From NCBI GenBank assembly GCA_003265975.1, contig QFBU01000003.1, forward strand, positions 9,811-73,810: 64,000 nucleotides of DNA. The letters run 5' to 3'. How positions within the stretch are numbered: the first letter of the stretch is position 1; every line of letters begins with the position of its first letter. Below are positions 25,259 through 33,880 of the stretch, in pieces. Position numbers and translations under genes: made by a program. The notes under the pieces were generated by a model, which was not told the DNA's origin, searched no databases, and saw nothing but the letters and a program-made list of their open reading frames with translations. This DNA is from Candidatus Marinamargulisbacteria bacterium SCGC AAA071-K20. Its GTDB lineage: Bacteria; Margulisbacteria; Marinamargulisbacteria; GCA-2716485; AAA071-K20.

Positions 25259-25931
25259 AATACTGAAATTATTATTGTTGATCCTACTTTTTACCAGTAC
25301 GGTTTGTGCTGCAAGATCGGTTTATTTAATTGATGATTTTGAAGATGGTGAGATAGAAAGAACCCCTGAATGGTGGGATTTTGGTCTCATCGAAACGTCT
25401 CTTGTTGAAAATAATAAAGAGGAAGCCTCTTATTTAGAACAAACCTCCTTAGGACTAAAAGGGAACCCCAGTGAGTGGTATGTCGGTGGTATTGGCACTT
25501 ATTTGGGGATAGACACTTCACCCTATAATGCCATTAAACTTGTTGTGAGGGGAAAAGGGATTGAATCTGGATTTTTAAGAATCGAGTTATACGATGATGA
25601 TAACAACAATTGGGTTGTTGAAGTTCATGAACAAGATCAATCGTTAGTTGAATTTGATGATAAGTTTGTTTACTCACAGAAAGTAGACTGGGCTGGTTGG
25701 AAGGTATTAATAATCCCATTTAGTTATTTTGTAGATGATAACCCGGATATGGGGGATAATGTCTTTAATCCAGTTCAAACTGGAACTTCAGGTGGTTTAT
25801 TACAAATGCAACTTATATTATTGGCTACTAATAAAGAAGTGGTTCCAGATATCAGAATCGATACTTTTAAATTGTTCTATTATGTAAAGCCCAAACCTCA
25901 AAAAGCTACTTATAGCGATGATGATTGGTAA
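25248..25931 (+). CDS. Secreted carbohydrate-binding-like (jelly-roll) protein
   Basis: This 227-residue exported protein has a signal peptide (MKNKILKLLLLILLFTSTVC, cleavage after CAA or so). The mature part has the pattern of a galactose-binding-like/CIA30-type beta-sandwich: LIDDFEDGEIERTPEWWDFG at the start, YNAIKLVVRGKG, FLRIELYDDDNNNWVVEV, and WAGWKVLIIPFSYF before a final DIRIDTFKLFYYV strand. Such domains often bind glycans at the cell surface. It overlaps tilS by 11 nt upstream and the convergent LpxB-like gene by 26 nt downstream. The exact ligand is unknown. Confidence 0.7.
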   Translation: MKNKILKLLLLILLFTSTVCAARSVYLIDDFEDGEIERTPEWWDFGLIETSLVENNKEEASYLEQTSLGLKGNPSEWYVGGIGTYLGIDTSPYNAIKLVVRGKGIESGFLRIELYDDDNNNWVVEVHEQDQSLVEFDDKFVYSQKVDWAGWKVLIIPFSYFVDDNPDMGDNVFNPVQTGTSGGLLQMQLILLATNKEVVPDIRIDTFKLFYYVKPKPQKATYSDDDW

Positions 25932-27027
25932 TGTCTTTGAGGATAGTTTCTGAAACGTTCTTTGGGTGAGGAATACTTTTTAAGTCGTTGGTTATTTTTT
26001 CTAATTCGTTTTTGTTTTTTAATAAAGTATTAGCTTTAGAAGCTAGTACTTCCGAGTCGATTACTCCAATAATTTCTGGGACAATTTCTGAATTTGTAAG
26101 TCTATTTGGATGAGACACAAATTTTACGGTTTTTCTTAAGTAAAGCAACACTAGTTTTTTAATTAAGGGCCCTATAATAGGGATTTTTTCAATAATACCT
26201 GCGAGTCCATCTAAAATAACTAGATCAGGGAAGTTTAGTGGGAATAATACTATCATTGGAAGATTGAGGTACATTGCTTCTGCTGTATTTGTACCTGCTA
26301 ATGTCACTAATAGCTTTGATTTTGCCATGACTTTAAGGGCGTCTTCTCTAGTGAATTCTATATCAGTAGGGGCTTCTTTAACTTGCGAATTAAAAAGCGT
26401 GTCTGTAATAAAGGGCGATATATGAACTTTAATAGTGTAGTTTGGACTTAATTCTTTAAGTGACTTAATAGTATCCATTACTATGGGGAAAAAGGCTTTG
26501 AAGTGTTGTGGCCTTGAGCCTGTAAAAAATAAAATATCGATGTCTTTTGGTGATTGTGTATTATTAGTTTCTAAAAACTGATTTACTTTTTCAGACATTA
26601 AGTCTCCCACTTTATTTTTGAAAAATGACTTTTTATAACCCCATCCTAGAGATTTGTTATGATCACTATATCCATAGCATGGTAGTTTGTATTTCTTACT
26701 TAAAATCCAGGAATATAAAGGGTCTCCTCCTAAAAATAAAACGGCTCCATTTTTGTATGAATGCTTTACCTTGAATGGCATAGAACAGATATGTTTCATA
26801 CTTTCTGTATTAGGTACTATTTTTGACACTAGTTTTGATTCACTAAGAATACGAGCTTCTTGGTTTGAGGAATATTGGCATGGTGTGAGAAAAACGATGA
26901 TATCTGAATCTGGAACGCTTTTTTTGAATCGTTTAATAAATGGAATGACCCAGTTGGATACTTCTCCGGGTGAATTACTTTGTATGAGTAATAAGAAGTT
27001 ATTTGTATTTTGAGGGCAAAAGTTCAT
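25906..27027 (-). CDS. Lipid-A-disaccharide synthase-related glycosyltransferase
   Basis: This 373-residue protein related to LpxB has an N-terminal SNSPGEVSNWV (the LpxB-like donor/acceptor loop), FLGGDPLYSW, a central IDILFFTGSRPQHF, and the C-terminal nucleotide-sugar motif TLAGTNTAEAMYLNLPMIVLFPLN in overlapping segments. It diverges from classical LpxB, matching the group usually annotated as LpxB-related, so its acceptor may not be lipid A. It overlaps the end of manC by 29 nt and is coupled to it. Together with manC this suggests surface glycan or lipid glycosylation. Confidence 0.72.
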   Translation of the reverse strand: MNFCPQNTNNFLLLIQSNSPGEVSNWVIPFIKRFKKSVPDSDIIVFLTPCQYSSNQEARILSESKLVSKIVPNTESMKHICSMPFKVKHSYKNGAVLFLGGDPLYSWILSKKYKLPCYGYSDHNKSLGWGYKKSFFKNKVGDLMSEKVNQFLETNNTQSPKDIDILFFTGSRPQHFKAFFPIVMDTIKSLKELSPNYTIKVHISPFITDTLFNSQVKEAPTDIEFTREDALKVMAKSKLLVTLAGTNTAEAMYLNLPMIVLFPLNFPDLVILDGLAGIIEKIPIIGPLIKKLVLLYLRKTVKFVSHPNRLTNSEIVPEIIGVIDSEVLASKANTLLKNKNELEKITNDLKSIPHPKNVSETILKDITNHHRYK

Positions 27028-28042
27028 AAAGGTCTTTTATTTTCTGATCGCTTTCTTTAGGGAGAACTAAAATAGCGTCTTCGGTTTCTACAATTACCAA
27101 GTTTTCAACATCGACACAGGCAATTAGTTTTTTTTCTGAAAAAGCAATATTCCCTTTGGAATTAATTTGTATCAAATTTGATTTATATGAATTCTTTTTT
27201 TTGTCTTGATTTAAATACCCTTCAAGCGCACTCCAGTTTCCGATGTCATTCCATTCAAAACTTGATTTTACAAGTCTGATTCTTGACGATTCTTTTTCTA
27301 AGATTCCATAGTCAATTGAAATGGATTCAAATGCATTAAAGCACTTTTCAATTCCTTTTTTGTCAGTTTTTTTGAGTTTTCCAAGCTTTTTTAATAATTT
27401 GGCATTTTTGGGATGATGCTTTTCGATTAGCTCTAAAATTAAGTCTGCTCGCCATATAAAAATTCCAGCGTTCCAATAAAAATTACCATTCTTTATGTAT
27501 TTTTCAGCCATTTTTTTGCTTGGTTTTTCTTTAAATGCAACTACTTTAGAGACAGACTCTTTATTGTTTTCGGTTTCAATATATCCGTAGCCGGTGTGTG
27601 CGTGACTGGGTTTGATTCCAATCGTAACTAGGGTGTTGTTTTTTTTAACTTCTTGAATAGCTTTTTTTATAGTTTTAATGAATTCACCTTTTGGTTTTAT
27701 ATGATGGTCAGAAGGTAAAATTACCATGATAGCGTCTTTGTCTTTTTTTAATATTTCACTTGCGGCCCATCCTATACAGGGAAGGGTGTTTTTTCCAATA
27801 GGTTCTTTTAAAATGTTTTTTTTAGGCATCAGGGAGTCTAAGTCATTTAGGTGTTTTTTTTGCCTTTCGTTACTTACCACAAAAATATTGTCGCGTTTAC
27901 AAAAAGACTCCATACGTTTGATAGTACTTTCAATGAGGGTATGATTTCCAATTAACTTAAGAAACTGCTTTGCTCTAACCGCTCTTGATAGAGGCCAGAA
28001 CCTGGTACCTTTCCCCCCAGCCATAACTACTGTGTAAATCAT
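26999..28042 (-). CDS. manC: Mannose-1-phosphate guanylyltransferase
   Basis: This enzyme makes GDP-mannose from mannose-1-phosphate and GTP for surface polysaccharides. The nucleotidyltransferase signature VVMAGGKGTRFWPLSR and AKQFLKLIG stands at the N-terminus, followed by ILPSDHHI, GYGYIETE, FKEKPSKKMAEKYI, FYWNAGIFIWRAD and SFEWNDIGNW. The 347 residues lack the extra phosphomannose isomerase domain of bifunctional forms. It lies 14 nt after comEC and overlaps the LpxB-like gene, so the three probably form one leftward operon. Confidence 0.9.
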   Translation of the reverse strand: MIYTVVMAGGKGTRFWPLSRAVRAKQFLKLIGNHTLIESTIKRMESFCKRDNIFVVSNERQKKHLNDLDSLMPKKNILKEPIGKNTLPCIGWAASEILKKDKDAIMVILPSDHHIKPKGEFIKTIKKAIQEVKKNNTLVTIGIKPSHAHTGYGYIETENNKESVSKVVAFKEKPSKKMAEKYIKNGNFYWNAGIFIWRADLILELIEKHHPKNAKLLKKLGKLKKTDKKGIEKCFNAFESISIDYGILEKESSRIRLVKSSFEWNDIGNWSALEGYLNQDKKKNSYKSNLIQINSKGNIAFSEKKLIACVDVENLVIVETEDAILVLPKESDQKIKDLYELLPSKYK

Positions 28043-28056
28043 TTATATTATATATA

Positions 28057-30360
28057 CTATATTATTGTTTTGTAGTATAGCTTTTTACCGTCAGTTTTGA
28101 ATAAAATAGCCCCATTTTTGTCAGTTCTTAGGACGATACTCTTCTTTTTTTTTAGCCGCTCTACTACTTGTAAATTTGGATGGCCGTATCGATTTCTTTT
28201 GGAGCAACTAATGACAGAAATTAATGGTTCTGAGATATTTAAAAATTGTGCGGAGCTTGAGGTTTTTGATCCATGGTGACTTACTTTTAATACCGTAGTT
28301 TTGAGTGAGTTTCCTAGTTTTTTTATTAATTTTTGTTCTATATTATATTCAATATCACCAGTAAATAAAAAAGAGATTTTTCCGATGTCTAACTTGCATA
28401 CTAGTGAATTATTATTTTTGCTTTCTCCTGGGTTGTATCTCTCAGGAGATAGTTGAGTAAGCGTTGCATTTTTTCCAAGTTGAATTTGACTTTGTGGAGG
28501 CATCATCTTTTGCTTGAATTTTATTTTTGTAGGATTTGAATTGTCTAAAATAGTTTCAATAGCGAGTGTCTTGTTTAAGAATTTAAGCCCACCAGAATGG
28601 TCTTGGTCATAGTGGCTGATTAGTAAAAGAGATAATTTATTAATTGAATAATATTTAAGTACGGGAAGAATTGTATTTTCTGCGATAATTTTTGTACTAT
28701 TTCTGCCTCTTTGTATGCCACCAGTGTCAATTAATATGTTTTTTTTTAGAGGAGTAGTAATTAACGTGCTGTCACCTTGCCCTACGTCAATAAAGGTAAT
28801 TGTATAGTAACGGTTTGGGAGGATATTATTAAAAAAGGCCCAAGATACCAGTAACATTATGATGGTAAGGCACCCTTTTTTGATTTTGGTTTTGTCGTTT
28901 TTTAATGAATATAAACCCGTAAACATAAGCGCATAAATAAGTAACACTACATATAAAGGAGGAGGCGATAATGAAAATGTTGCGTAGGGAATATCGCTTA
29001 ATTTATATATCACTGTATTTACTCCCTTAATTACTACTAAGAGGCCAGTTAGAATTAATGTTGCGAATGGGAGTCCTAGCAAGCCTAATATTGTTGTAAT
29101 GAAACCAATAACTACAATTATTTCAACTAAAATCATAAATATCCCGTTAGAGACTAATGATATCGGGGCAATAGTATAAAAATGTACCCAAAGTAATGGG
29201 GAGGTAAACAAAAATGGCGCTATGATAACTGACAAAAACTCTTTTTTTTCTTTACTCCACTCAGAATAAAATATACTGGCTATGGCCGGAACTCCATATA
29301 AAAGAGAAAGCGTTGCGGCGTAAGAAAGTTGTGCGGCAATATCAAAGAGCATAAAAGGATCAATAATTAATAAGCACATGGTCGTTAAACAGATAATATG
29401 GGTTTTATTAAGATTCTTGTGACAACATTTGTTAAATAGGCATAAAAAGTTGAAAATAATGGCCCTGAAGAGTGAAATTCCTCCACCAGTAATAAAATAA
29501 AAAATGGTTTGAAATAAAGCAATCATGCCTAGGGTAATGGTGTTGTTTCGTGTAACTGTTCTAAGAATAGTAAAAAATAAAGTTGAAAGTAGTGCGACTT
29601 GTGAACCAGACACCACTAACATATGTGTTAGGCCTAATTTTTTATAGGTTGAATTGATTTGTTTTGAGAGTGAAACTGTTTTGTTTCCTATTATTAAGCT
29701 ACTCAGAAGTGCTGTTTCTTCAGGTAGAGGGCATTTTTGATAGAGCTTTATGATAGATGTCCTTAAATTAAATGCCATTTGTTTAATAGGACAGGCCTTC
29801 CCTTTTTCTAATTGGCTTACTTTTTTGGTATGAATCCTCCCTGACGTACTTTTACTTAGTTCAAAATTTGGATGTTTTTTTTGCCCTGGATTTCTATTTT
29901 TGAATTGCATGGACTTTAAATTTGTAATCATGAAACGATCAGCGTATTTAGGAGGGGAATTAAATTCAGGGGTCACATAAACTAGTACGTTGATTTGTTT
30001 TTTTTCAATTCTAACTTTTACATACTTATAAAAGCTTGGGCAAGGCTCTAGAAAAAAAATAATGAGTTTTTCTTCCTTACTTATATTTTGAATTTGGGAT
30101 CGATTAGCCCATTTGTTTTTTGTTTGATTAGAAATGGAAAGTGAAAATGCAAAAAAAATGAAAAAGGGTATGATTAGTACGGTTTTTTCTACGTGGGACG
30201 TGTTTTTTATTAATAATAGGAAAAACAGAGCACTTAAGGTAAAGATTAAGATGTTAAAAGGCCACAATGAAGAGCATATGGCTATGACTAAATAATAAAG
30301 AAGTATTTCTTTTTTTATAACATTTAAAGTCTTTGGTAGTAAGTAAAAATAATTATACAT
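28057..30360 (-). CDS. comEC: DNA internalisation competence protein ComEC/Rec2
   Basis: This polytopic channel for uptake of single-stranded DNA has 767 residues. It shows an N-terminal membrane/OB-type region, a central competence domain with the typical LGLTHMLVVSGSQVALLSTL and many membrane helices, and a C-terminal metallo-beta-lactamase-like nuclease domain (FIDVGQGDSTLI, LLISHYDQDHSGG, FLFTGDIE, LKVSHHGSKTSSS). All the usual metal-ligand motifs of that domain are visible. Natural transformation is implied only if pilus genes exist elsewhere. It heads the comEC-manC-LpxB-like unit. Confidence 0.93.
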   Translation of the reverse strand: MYNYFYLLPKTLNVIKKEILLYYLVIAICSSLWPFNILIFTLSALFFLLLIKNTSHVEKTVLIIPFFIFFAFSLSISNQTKNKWANRSQIQNISKEEKLIIFFLEPCPSFYKYVKVRIEKKQINVLVYVTPEFNSPPKYADRFMITNLKSMQFKNRNPGQKKHPNFELSKSTSGRIHTKKVSQLEKGKACPIKQMAFNLRTSIIKLYQKCPLPEETALLSSLIIGNKTVSLSKQINSTYKKLGLTHMLVVSGSQVALLSTLFFTILRTVTRNNTITLGMIALFQTIFYFITGGGISLFRAIIFNFLCLFNKCCHKNLNKTHIICLTTMCLLIIDPFMLFDIAAQLSYAATLSLLYGVPAIASIFYSEWSKEKKEFLSVIIAPFLFTSPLLWVHFYTIAPISLVSNGIFMILVEIIVVIGFITTILGLLGLPFATLILTGLLVVIKGVNTVIYKLSDIPYATFSLSPPPLYVVLLIYALMFTGLYSLKNDKTKIKKGCLTIIMLLVSWAFFNNILPNRYYTITFIDVGQGDSTLITTPLKKNILIDTGGIQRGRNSTKIIAENTILPVLKYYSINKLSLLLISHYDQDHSGGLKFLNKTLAIETILDNSNPTKIKFKQKMMPPQSQIQLGKNATLTQLSPERYNPGESKNNNSLVCKLDIGKISFLFTGDIEYNIEQKLIKKLGNSLKTTVLKVSHHGSKTSSSAQFLNISEPLISVISCSKRNRYGHPNLQVVERLKKKKSIVLRTDKNGAILFKTDGKKLYYKTII

Positions 30361-30412
30361 ATAAACCTAACGTCTCATGCTAAAGAGATCTATTCAATAG
30401 AAATTATTATGG

Positions 30413-30418
30413 TAAAAT
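30413..30418 (+). promoter_or_regulatory. -10 box of the HMA-like gene
   Basis: TAAAAT lies 9 nt before the ATG at 30428, leaving a leader of about 2-3 nt. Confidence 0.35.
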
Positions 30419-30427
30419 AGGAATACA

Positions 30428-30793
30428 ATGAAATTATCAAAAAAATTACTTGTGTGTCTTCTAATATTACTTGTAGTAGGGTGGTTTTTTGTTTTTAAAG
30501 ACAGAACTCTTTCTCTAGATGGTTATGAACAAGCTTTTTTTAATATTCCAATTGTAACGAGTGAGGAGTTAGCCAATTTAGCGCTATCCAAAGTATTGGT
30601 TCAAGAAGGGATCGCGAAAATTTCATTTCAAGCTTCTCAAAATAATGTAATTGTTTATTTTGACCCTGCATTACTTTCAGTTTCTCAAGTAAAGCAAAGA
30701 CTTCAAAAAGCAGGATATAGGATTGTAAATGACAATAAAAAGACAGAATTACAAGTCTTAGATTATAAGGTTAAATACAACCCTAACTATTAA
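30428..30793 (+). CDS. Membrane-anchored HMA-like domain protein without CxxC
   Basis: This 121-residue protein has one N-terminal membrane segment (KLLVCLLILLVVGWFFVF, residues 6-23) and an extracytoplasmic part that follows the ferredoxin-like heavy-metal-associated pattern: helix LANLALSKVLVQEGI, strand IAKISFQ, strand NVIVYFDP, helix SVSQVKQRLQKAGYRI. The CxxC metal site is absent, so metal binding through cysteines is unlikely. It could be a degenerate metallochaperone or a protein-interaction domain. It is divergent from comEC and followed by the 354-bp region before the giant gene. Confidence 0.6.
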   Translation: MKLSKKLLVCLLILLVVGWFFVFKDRTLSLDGYEQAFFNIPIVTSEELANLALSKVLVQEGIAKISFQASQNNVIVYFDPALLSVSQVKQRLQKAGYRIVNDNKKTELQVLDYKVKYNPNY

Positions 30794-31147
30794 ATAAGCT
30801 TAAATAAGTATTTTTTGTGGGTCTTAACTTTTATTTGAATACTTCTTCCTAAGCCTGTTTATAGAATTTTTCTAATTTGTAAATATTTTAAAATTCATTA
30901 AGGGGATTTTTAAGCGAAACAACTGTTCATTAGAGCTGTGCCTATTTTTTTGTATGTATCAAGAAAAATAGATGCAATTAGCATCAAAATTTACCGATTA
31001 CTAAACTAGAAATCATTAAAAGGAAAGAAAACCTTGATGATGGCATTAGAATGATAAAGTTGGAAATACATTATTATCCTTTTTGCGATTCATTTTTTGG
31101 CTTGAAAGATAAAATATTTAAGTAAATAACGGCGGAGGCAAATTAAA
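30794..31147. other. 354-bp intergenic region upstream of the giant gene
   Basis: No coding frame of note and no tRNA or clear riboswitch fold was seen. It is very A/T-rich with several poly-T and poly-A tracts. The last part carries a strong Shine-Dalgarno (GGCGGAGG, about 31130-31137) about 11 nt before the giant gene's ATG. Possible -10-like boxes (TAAAAT near 31110) exist without a convincing -35. A long leader before the giant gene is plausible. Confidence 0.5.
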
Positions 31148-33880
31148 ATGGCAACGATGGTAGCAGCAGTTCAGGGACAACAAATAAAAGATCCTAGTAA
31201 TTTAAAAAGCAGTGAAGTAAAAGATCCAAGAGAAGTTTTAAGACAATTGAGGATGCATACAGACAATGGTGGGAATGTTCGTTCTTTCTTTGAAAGTTTA
31301 AGACAAAAAGTTCAAGGTAGCGATCTTTCGAAGCATCGTAGGAATGCAGTTGAGCTCGTAATGGATTTAATGACTTTAATTCAAAGAGAAAATTCATCTC
31401 TTAAAAATAAAGAGACTGATATTGCCGCTAATATTGCTGTCGTTTTTGAACATGCCTTAGGTATTAATGCCTTAACTGAAAGACAAGACTTTACGTTTCC
31501 TCATAAAGATAGCGTTTTAAGAAAAGTAGTTCGTAAGAATTTTAAATTAGGTAACTTTGCTTCTTATAGTATTGCTAAGAAAGAAAAGATTGGCAGACAA
31601 TTTGAGGCCTTAGCTATTATTCTTGCAGCAAGTAGTGGTAATGCTTTAAGAGCAGATAAATATGCAAATGTTCCTGGAACTGAACCTGACGAAAAAGAGC
31701 TCTCTAAAAAAGCGTTATTAATGGCTACCGTAAGAGATACCATTGTTAATGAAGCAATACTTCAAGCTAGTAAGAGTGACAAAGATCGTGTTAAAAATGA
31801 AGTGAGCCTATTAGTTTCGAAAGGTTTGAAAGTTGCTTTTAAGCCTCTGACCACTGCTTTTAACAAGGAGAGAGCTACTCTTCCTGGAGGAGGAAACGTT
31901 TCTAACTTTGCTACTAGTCTGCCAGATGATCATGAACATATGGTTGTTAAATCATTTTTATCAGATATGCTTCTTCCGCTTTCTGAGGCTGAGGCTCATG
32001 AATTTGACTATAGTGGAGACTCAGGTTTTGAAGCCGAATTTGGTACACCAGCTGAAAAATTAGACTTTATTTTTGAAAATGTATTAACTACTCATTGGGA
32101 CTCTATGCCTGATCGACCACGGTCAGTAAGATCAAGGGCTTTGGTGTTAACCCTATATAACTCAAATTGTATTATTCTTTCTGGAGAAGGATCTCAAGAA
32201 AGTTTGTCGGCTTTAAAAGAAAAAGTAAATAGATTTATGAGCAGTACTAGTTATGGAGTTAACCGTCAGAAACAAAATGTTGTCAAAAATCTTCAAAAAG
32301 CACTTAATAGTTCGGACCTTTCAGTTCAGCAATCAAATTTAAGACAACTTTTCTTCAAATATGATATTGCGGGTGCGGGAGAAAACGGTGTAAAGCCTGA
32401 TCTTTTATCTTCAGAATTTCGTAAACAACAGGCACTAGATGCTTTAAAGACTGGTAACCCTACAGATTCACAACTTATGAGACTAGCGGTTGTATATAAT
32501 GATTTAGACAAGCTTGCTCAAGATCTTACTGGGAACGACTCTGCAAATGCTCAATGTTTAACGGATTCGTTTTTACCTAAATTAGGTCTTGTTACTTCTG
32601 CTAAAGCAACATTGGTTTCAACTTTTTCTTCAATCTTAGATACTTTATTTCGTGATCTAGCAAACCGCCCTGAAACACAAGAGCAGGCCTTAAGGAAACT
32701 AGCATTCACGATTTCAGGTAGTAGAAAAGCTGATGATCCGAGTCAGTTAGCTTATCCAGGTGTTGCTGATATCCCTGAACAACTGTTTGAAACTTTATTA
32801 CAACTTAAAGATAGTTTTGGGACGCAGCTTACACAGTTTAAACCTTTAGCAGAAAGAACTTCTTATTCCTTAAAAGCTTTTGGTGGAAACAAAAAAACTA
32901 GTAATGCAGTTATCAAGGAATCGAGTTTTGATGTTTCTGGAACCATTTCTGATGTTGTCTCTCGGATAAATTTAGATGAGGTAGTTTTTAAAATTGGAAA
33001 TCAAGTACTTACATTACCTGAAGAAGGAAGAGATACTTTAGATTTTGTTGAATGGCTTACGGAAAACAATAAAAATGAAGCGGGTACTTCGGTACTACCA
33101 CCCCAAAAAGGCGTAGACGCTTTAACAATTACAGGTAGAACTACGCACGTACTCGAGAATAAAATTGTAGTTGCTGCAAGTAATGACGTTATTGAAGAGC
33201 CTGTAACGTTAACTACAACATTTAAAACTTTATTTAATAATCCAAGTTCATTTTGTGGGACATATTCACATAACATAGTTAGGTTTTTACTAAAAGATGG
33301 TTCTTTTATTGATTTTAATCGTACTGCACGATCTGCTGTTAGAACCTTAGATCCTGACGCAACAGGAAACAGAGTTGTTAAGTCTCCGGTGGTTATTCCT
33401 AGTTCACCAAAAAGTTTTACTATTCAAGGTGCACTTGAATTATTTAAAGACAGTGATGGAAACACTATTAAGTTTTCTGATATTAAACAAAACGGAATTT
33501 TACGAATACAAAATGCTGCTGAGCAAGGAAACGAAACTAAGAGAATAATAAAAGTTACTTCTCCTGAGGGTGATGATTCTTTTTTTAGACTTGAGAGCAA
33601 CATGACTTCTGGTGCTTTTAAAGCAGCTATTAGATCTGATTTAAATGTAAATGCGGATGACTTAGCCATTCAATTTCATGGTACCGTGGACCCTGTTGCT
33701 GACGCGGATAATTTAGACACCCAAGTTATTGGGCAGGACGGAATCGTGTCTGTAACATTAACACCTTTAGCTGGCGCTCAAGCGTCGAATATTCAACTTA
33801 GCGTTAAGCAAGCAAGCAAGAATACTAATGAAACTAAAACTGTTTCAAATGTAAGTTTATCTGCTTTTGTTACAGCTTAA
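31148..33880 (+). CDS. Giant protein, N-terminal 910 residues before an in-frame TAA
   Basis: This is the first part of a giant cytoplasmic protein of unknown family. The start ATG has a strong GGAGG. There is no signal peptide. Residues 1 to about 590 look helical. From about 605 the sequence turns to beta-rich modules (VVFKIGNQVLTLPEEGRDTL, then NIVRFLLKDGSFIDF). Residues about 799-873 match the ubiquitin-like beta-grasp order: RIIKVTSPEGDD (two strands), a helix FKAAIRSDLNVNADDLAIQF, then DADNLDTQVI and IVSVTLTPL. TAA at 33878-33880 follows SAFVTA, and the same frame continues for 2,990 codons, so this is probably not the natural end. No terminator follows the TAA. Confidence 0.8.
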   Translation: MATMVAAVQGQQIKDPSNLKSSEVKDPREVLRQLRMHTDNGGNVRSFFESLRQKVQGSDLSKHRRNAVELVMDLMTLIQRENSSLKNKETDIAANIAVVFEHALGINALTERQDFTFPHKDSVLRKVVRKNFKLGNFASYSIAKKEKIGRQFEALAIILAASSGNALRADKYANVPGTEPDEKELSKKALLMATVRDTIVNEAILQASKSDKDRVKNEVSLLVSKGLKVAFKPLTTAFNKERATLPGGGNVSNFATSLPDDHEHMVVKSFLSDMLLPLSEAEAHEFDYSGDSGFEAEFGTPAEKLDFIFENVLTTHWDSMPDRPRSVRSRALVLTLYNSNCIILSGEGSQESLSALKEKVNRFMSSTSYGVNRQKQNVVKNLQKALNSSDLSVQQSNLRQLFFKYDIAGAGENGVKPDLLSSEFRKQQALDALKTGNPTDSQLMRLAVVYNDLDKLAQDLTGNDSANAQCLTDSFLPKLGLVTSAKATLVSTFSSILDTLFRDLANRPETQEQALRKLAFTISGSRKADDPSQLAYPGVADIPEQLFETLLQLKDSFGTQLTQFKPLAERTSYSLKAFGGNKKTSNAVIKESSFDVSGTISDVVSRINLDEVVFKIGNQVLTLPEEGRDTLDFVEWLTENNKNEAGTSVLPPQKGVDALTITGRTTHVLENKIVVAASNDVIEEPVTLTTTFKTLFNNPSSFCGTYSHNIVRFLLKDGSFIDFNRTARSAVRTLDPDATGNRVVKSPVVIPSSPKSFTIQGALELFKDSDGNTIKFSDIKQNGILRIQNAAEQGNETKRIIKVTSPEGDDSFFRLESNMTSGAFKAAIRSDLNVNADDLAIQFHGTVDPVADADNLDTQVIGQDGIVSVTLTPLAGAQASNIQLSVKQASKNTNETKTVSNVSLSAFVTA

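Noticed and set aside
33878..33880. Reassignment of TAA to a sense codon
   Set aside because: Many intact genes in the window end with TAA at the expected family length (for example argS and ilvC), so TAA is an ordinary stop here.
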